From: Pomphorhynchus laevis
Taxonomy: Eukaryota > Acanthocephala > Palaeacanthocephala > Echinorhynchida > Pomphorhynchidae
Length of the DNA: 64,000 nucleotides
NCBI GenBank assembly: GCA_012934845.2
Contig: WNNJ02000423.1
Location: 151,627 to 215,626 of the forward strand
Reading direction: 5' to 3'
In this document: positions 62,228-64,000 of the stretch, piece after piece
Layout of the letters: each line of letters begins with the position of its first letter
How positions within the stretch are numbered: the first letter of the stretch is position 1
Notes under the pieces: generated by a model
Told to the model about the DNA's origin: nothing
Databases searched by the model: none
What the model saw: the letters and a program-made list of their open reading frames with translations, nothing else
Translations under genes and position numbers: made by a program

Positions 62228-62275
62228 ATTATTGTAAAGACTGAAGAAGGACAAACTGTCCGAAACGTTTCTTAA
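62228..62275 (+). ncRNA. Hammerhead-like box in a PLE 3' tail
   Basis: AAGA-CTGAAGA-A-GGACA-aac-TGTCC-GAAACGTT-TCTT. Stem I is 4 bp (AAGA/TCTT), stem II is 5 bp, and core CTGANGA and GAAA are present. Stem III has almost no loop, and an extra A lies next to stem II. A minimal PLE-type hammerhead is plausible. Confidence 0.5.
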
Positions 62276-62372
62276 ATAAAAAGTTGCTTGTCTTTTACCG
62301 GTTTCTAACAATAACTTTTATTATTATGAATGCGTCTAAATTGACCCCGGTACGCGATTTCAAAACACAGCG

Positions 62373-62376
<4 letters not shown>

Positions 62377-62455
<79 letters not shown>
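62377..62455. repeat. (AT)n tract
   Basis: About 80 bp of pure AT repeat between PLE pieces. Confidence 0.95.
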
Positions 62456-62459
<4 letters not shown>

Positions 62460-62690
62460 ATAATAATTATAACGCCTATCTAACAAAAATTAAACCATCA
62501 AGTAAATATAAATATATGGATAAAATTGAATTAATAGAATCCTTTAATATTTTGATAAATCAAAATTATTTAAAAGTTTTTAGACAAGTAAAAGGTGTTC
62601 CAATGGGTGGTAATAGTAGCCCAATTATAGCTGACTTGTTTTAAGCTTTATAGAATATGAATTTGTTCATAACTGTGTAAAAACTAAATC
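62456..62690 (+). pseudogene. Divergent PLE-like RT fragment (P-M-G-G box)
   Basis: 'IKPSSKYKYMDKIELIESF' and 'VFRQVKGVPMGGNSSPIIAD', the RT box before the catalytic aspartates, then a stop in 'DLF*'. It supplies the step missing between the 59.1-kb and 63.9-kb pieces of the same family. Confidence 0.7.
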
Positions 62691-62754
62691 TAAAATATTA
62701 TATATAAATATATTAAAATATAATATTTTATAAATTAAAATATTTTAATATTAA

Positions 62755-63125
62755 AATATTTATATATTTTAAATGGAAGGGATTTTTTTCACCAATTGGT
62801 GAAAAAATCCAAATTCACCAAAAAAATATGGGATTTTTTCAGCAATTTATCAAGATGGATTGTGAGACCATTCCGCGTGAATTATGTACGCAATCATTTC
62901 TAGCCAGACGCGGAAGAAACGACGATAACAGTAGCAAGTACCGTTTCGTCATCACAATGACTCATCAGTGCCAGATCCCTCCCACTGCTGGATACAGAGG
63001 AGGACTGGCAGACGGCACACGAGTCATGTGTATGAAGTACCAGAAAGATTTCTGGTAACTTCACATTGAGTGCTAAATCAGCACTACTGCTTCACCAAAT
63101 AGGATCATTAGCAAAAGCACTGACA
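62755..63125. repeat. Repeat segment with hairpins and a hammerhead
   Basis: 'ttttttcaccaattggtgaa' palindrome at about 62,786-62,810. Hairpins CCAGAAA/TTTCTGG at about 63,040-63,056 and agtgct/agcact near 63,069. The + ORF 62828-63058 ('DCETIPRELCTQSFLARRGR') overlaps the ribozyme on the other strand and has no recognised domain. Confidence 0.5.
62932..62973 (-). ncRNA. Hammerhead ribozyme, cleavage site altered
   Basis: Minus strand: TGGCA (stem I), CTGATGA, GTCAT-tgtg-ATGAC (perfect 5-bp stem II), GAAA, CGGTACT, TGCTA (stem I, one G-U). Core and two stems are excellent, but the bases before stem I read ACT, not GTC/GTA, so cleavage at the usual point is doubtful. Confidence 0.65.
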
Positions 63126-63139
63126 AAAGCCAGAGCAGG

Positions 63140-63320
63140 TCTCTTTTACATCAAATCAGCTAACTGAGTCTACGTATTTAATATAATTATAAACTAAACA
63201 AGACATAATAATGCTAAATCAAAATTTATTAATTAAATAATAAAATAAATAACTGTTTTTAGATTTTCTATAATTTAAATCAAGTTAAAATAAAAAATTG
63301 AAATTTAAAATAAACGTCAT
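63140..63320 (+). repeat. 110-bp dispersed repeat plus AT-rich flank
   Basis: 'catcaaatcagctaactgag' and 'tctacgtatttaatataatt' equal the family at 5.25-6.0 kb. Confidence 0.7.
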
Positions 63321-63359
63321 TTTTATGAATTGACTAATAAATAACAGACGTTGTATCAG

Positions 63360-64000
63360 AATAAGAATTAGAGCTCATCAGGAGGAACTTCTATGCTATC
63401 ACGTTTCGGCCCTTAACTCTTCTACCAAACATAGCAGCGGGGCCAAATACATGCTAATGATGTATTTCCTCTGATAAAACTATCTAGTATCTTATTCTAA
63501 TACGAAGTATATTATTTATTATCCATCCATAAAAATTTACCACTTAAGAGTTTAAATTTTTTTTTATAATATTGTGTTGATTTATATATTTTACTATTTT
63601 CTGCTTGATGTTATTTTTATAGTAACCTAGTTTAAAATATGTATCTATTAAATTATTTAAATGATTTTGAAGAATGCCAATATCATTACATATTGTTGCA
63701 ATTCTTAAAATTTCATTATTTAATGTATTATATTTATATTATATGGTATGCATGAATGCTATGCAAAAATATGTTTCTTGTAAATTTAAATATGTCATCT
63801 TTACGATATAAATTAAAAGTAGTTTTAATTGATGTTAATTTAATGTTCATATCTAGATATACACATTCTTTATCATTAATATTGGTTTTGTTAAGAATAA
63901 GGCTTTCTGGATAAATTTGTTCACTAATTGAATAAAAATTATTAGAATTAAATACACATATATCATCAATGTATCGAAAACATATATTTCATATATTTAG
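63360..64000 (-). pseudogene. Divergent PLE-like RT, catalytic box to tail (runs off the window)
   Basis: The minus strand from 64,000: 'CFRYIDDICVFNSNNFYS' (catalytic RYIDD, rc of about 63,975-63,925), 'ISEQIYPESLILNKTNIND', 'CVYLDMNIKLTSIKTTF' and 'DIFKFTRNIFLH', then the C-terminus and tail as at 49.4-49.87 kb. The tail ends with GGGCC-GAAACG and CTGATGAGCTC near 63,365-63,410. A stop lies upstream of the RT box and the frame breaks near 63,760, so probably inactive. It continues beyond the window. Confidence 0.75.

Larger units (their letters stand above)
61913..62325. repeat. 67-bp inverted repeat: two PLE 3' tails
   Basis: 61,913-61,979 and 62,255-62,325 are reverse complements ('aaagttattgttagaaaccg' and continuing). 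The right copy is the natural tail of the PLE fragment between the arms; the left is an opposite-oriented copy placed at the 5' end of the long PLE. Confidence 0.85.

Overview
This is a 64 kb piece of an AT-rich animal nuclear genome. The evidence is intron-bounded exons of conserved animal genes, a PRPF8-like exon, and metazoan retroelement families. There is no operon structure, phage or bacterial content, rRNA or canonical tRNA. The species cannot be fixed from sequence alone; an invertebrate with a bloated, retroelement-rich genome fits best. Host coding sequence is sparse: an SH3 first exon (16.9 kb, +), an ankyrin exon (35.7 kb, +), a whole-ORF single-pass membrane glycoprotein (39.1-39.9 kb, -), a PRPF8-like exon with an in-frame stop (45.7-46.0 kb, -) and a Ras-family exon (49.15 kb, +). 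A few other ORFs are unrecognised.

Nearly everything else is mobile DNA. From 3.7 to 14.3 kb lie repeats tied to Penelope-like elements (PLEs) and hammerhead ribozymes. They include an intact minimal hammerhead at 6.7 kb, six tandem 293-bp units (10.2-12.0 kb) each carrying a hammerhead-like core, 361-bp and 256-bp tandem repeats, and another hammerhead at 13.1 kb. A decayed LINE, with gag knuckles and an endonuclease near 7.8-9.3 kb and an RT fragment near 14.4-14.9 kb, is wrapped around these. At 18.4-20.9 kb is a decayed gypsy-type LTR element.

From 21.5 to 35.5 kb is a nest of insertions in TAA-rich DNA. At least seven copies or fragments are R2/R4-like retrotransposons with an RT, a CCHC motif and a restriction-like endonuclease (RLE). 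Among them sits one complete, two-ORF apurinic-endonuclease LINE (28701-33174) with a 14-bp target-site duplication. The LINE ORF1 and the RLE element carry the same type of Cys-rich (CXC-like) motif and similar 5' leader blocks, although their enzymes belong to different classes.

From 37 to 50 kb are scattered PLE, RLE and hairpin-repeat pieces around host exons, including a PLE/RLE composite present twice, and a permuted (open stem II) hammerhead candidate at 43.1 kb. From 53.9 to 58.3 kb are a LINE 3' fragment and a second gypsy-type element with an extra integrase piece. From 59 to 64 kb are pieces of a second, divergent PLE-like family and one long GIY-YIG PLE (60126-about 61900, -) flanked by (TA)n. 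The mobile genes form no shared pathway. The connecting themes are repeated use of TAA/TA-rich landing sites, self-cleaving RNA motifs attached to PLE-type repeats, and composite or deletion derivatives.
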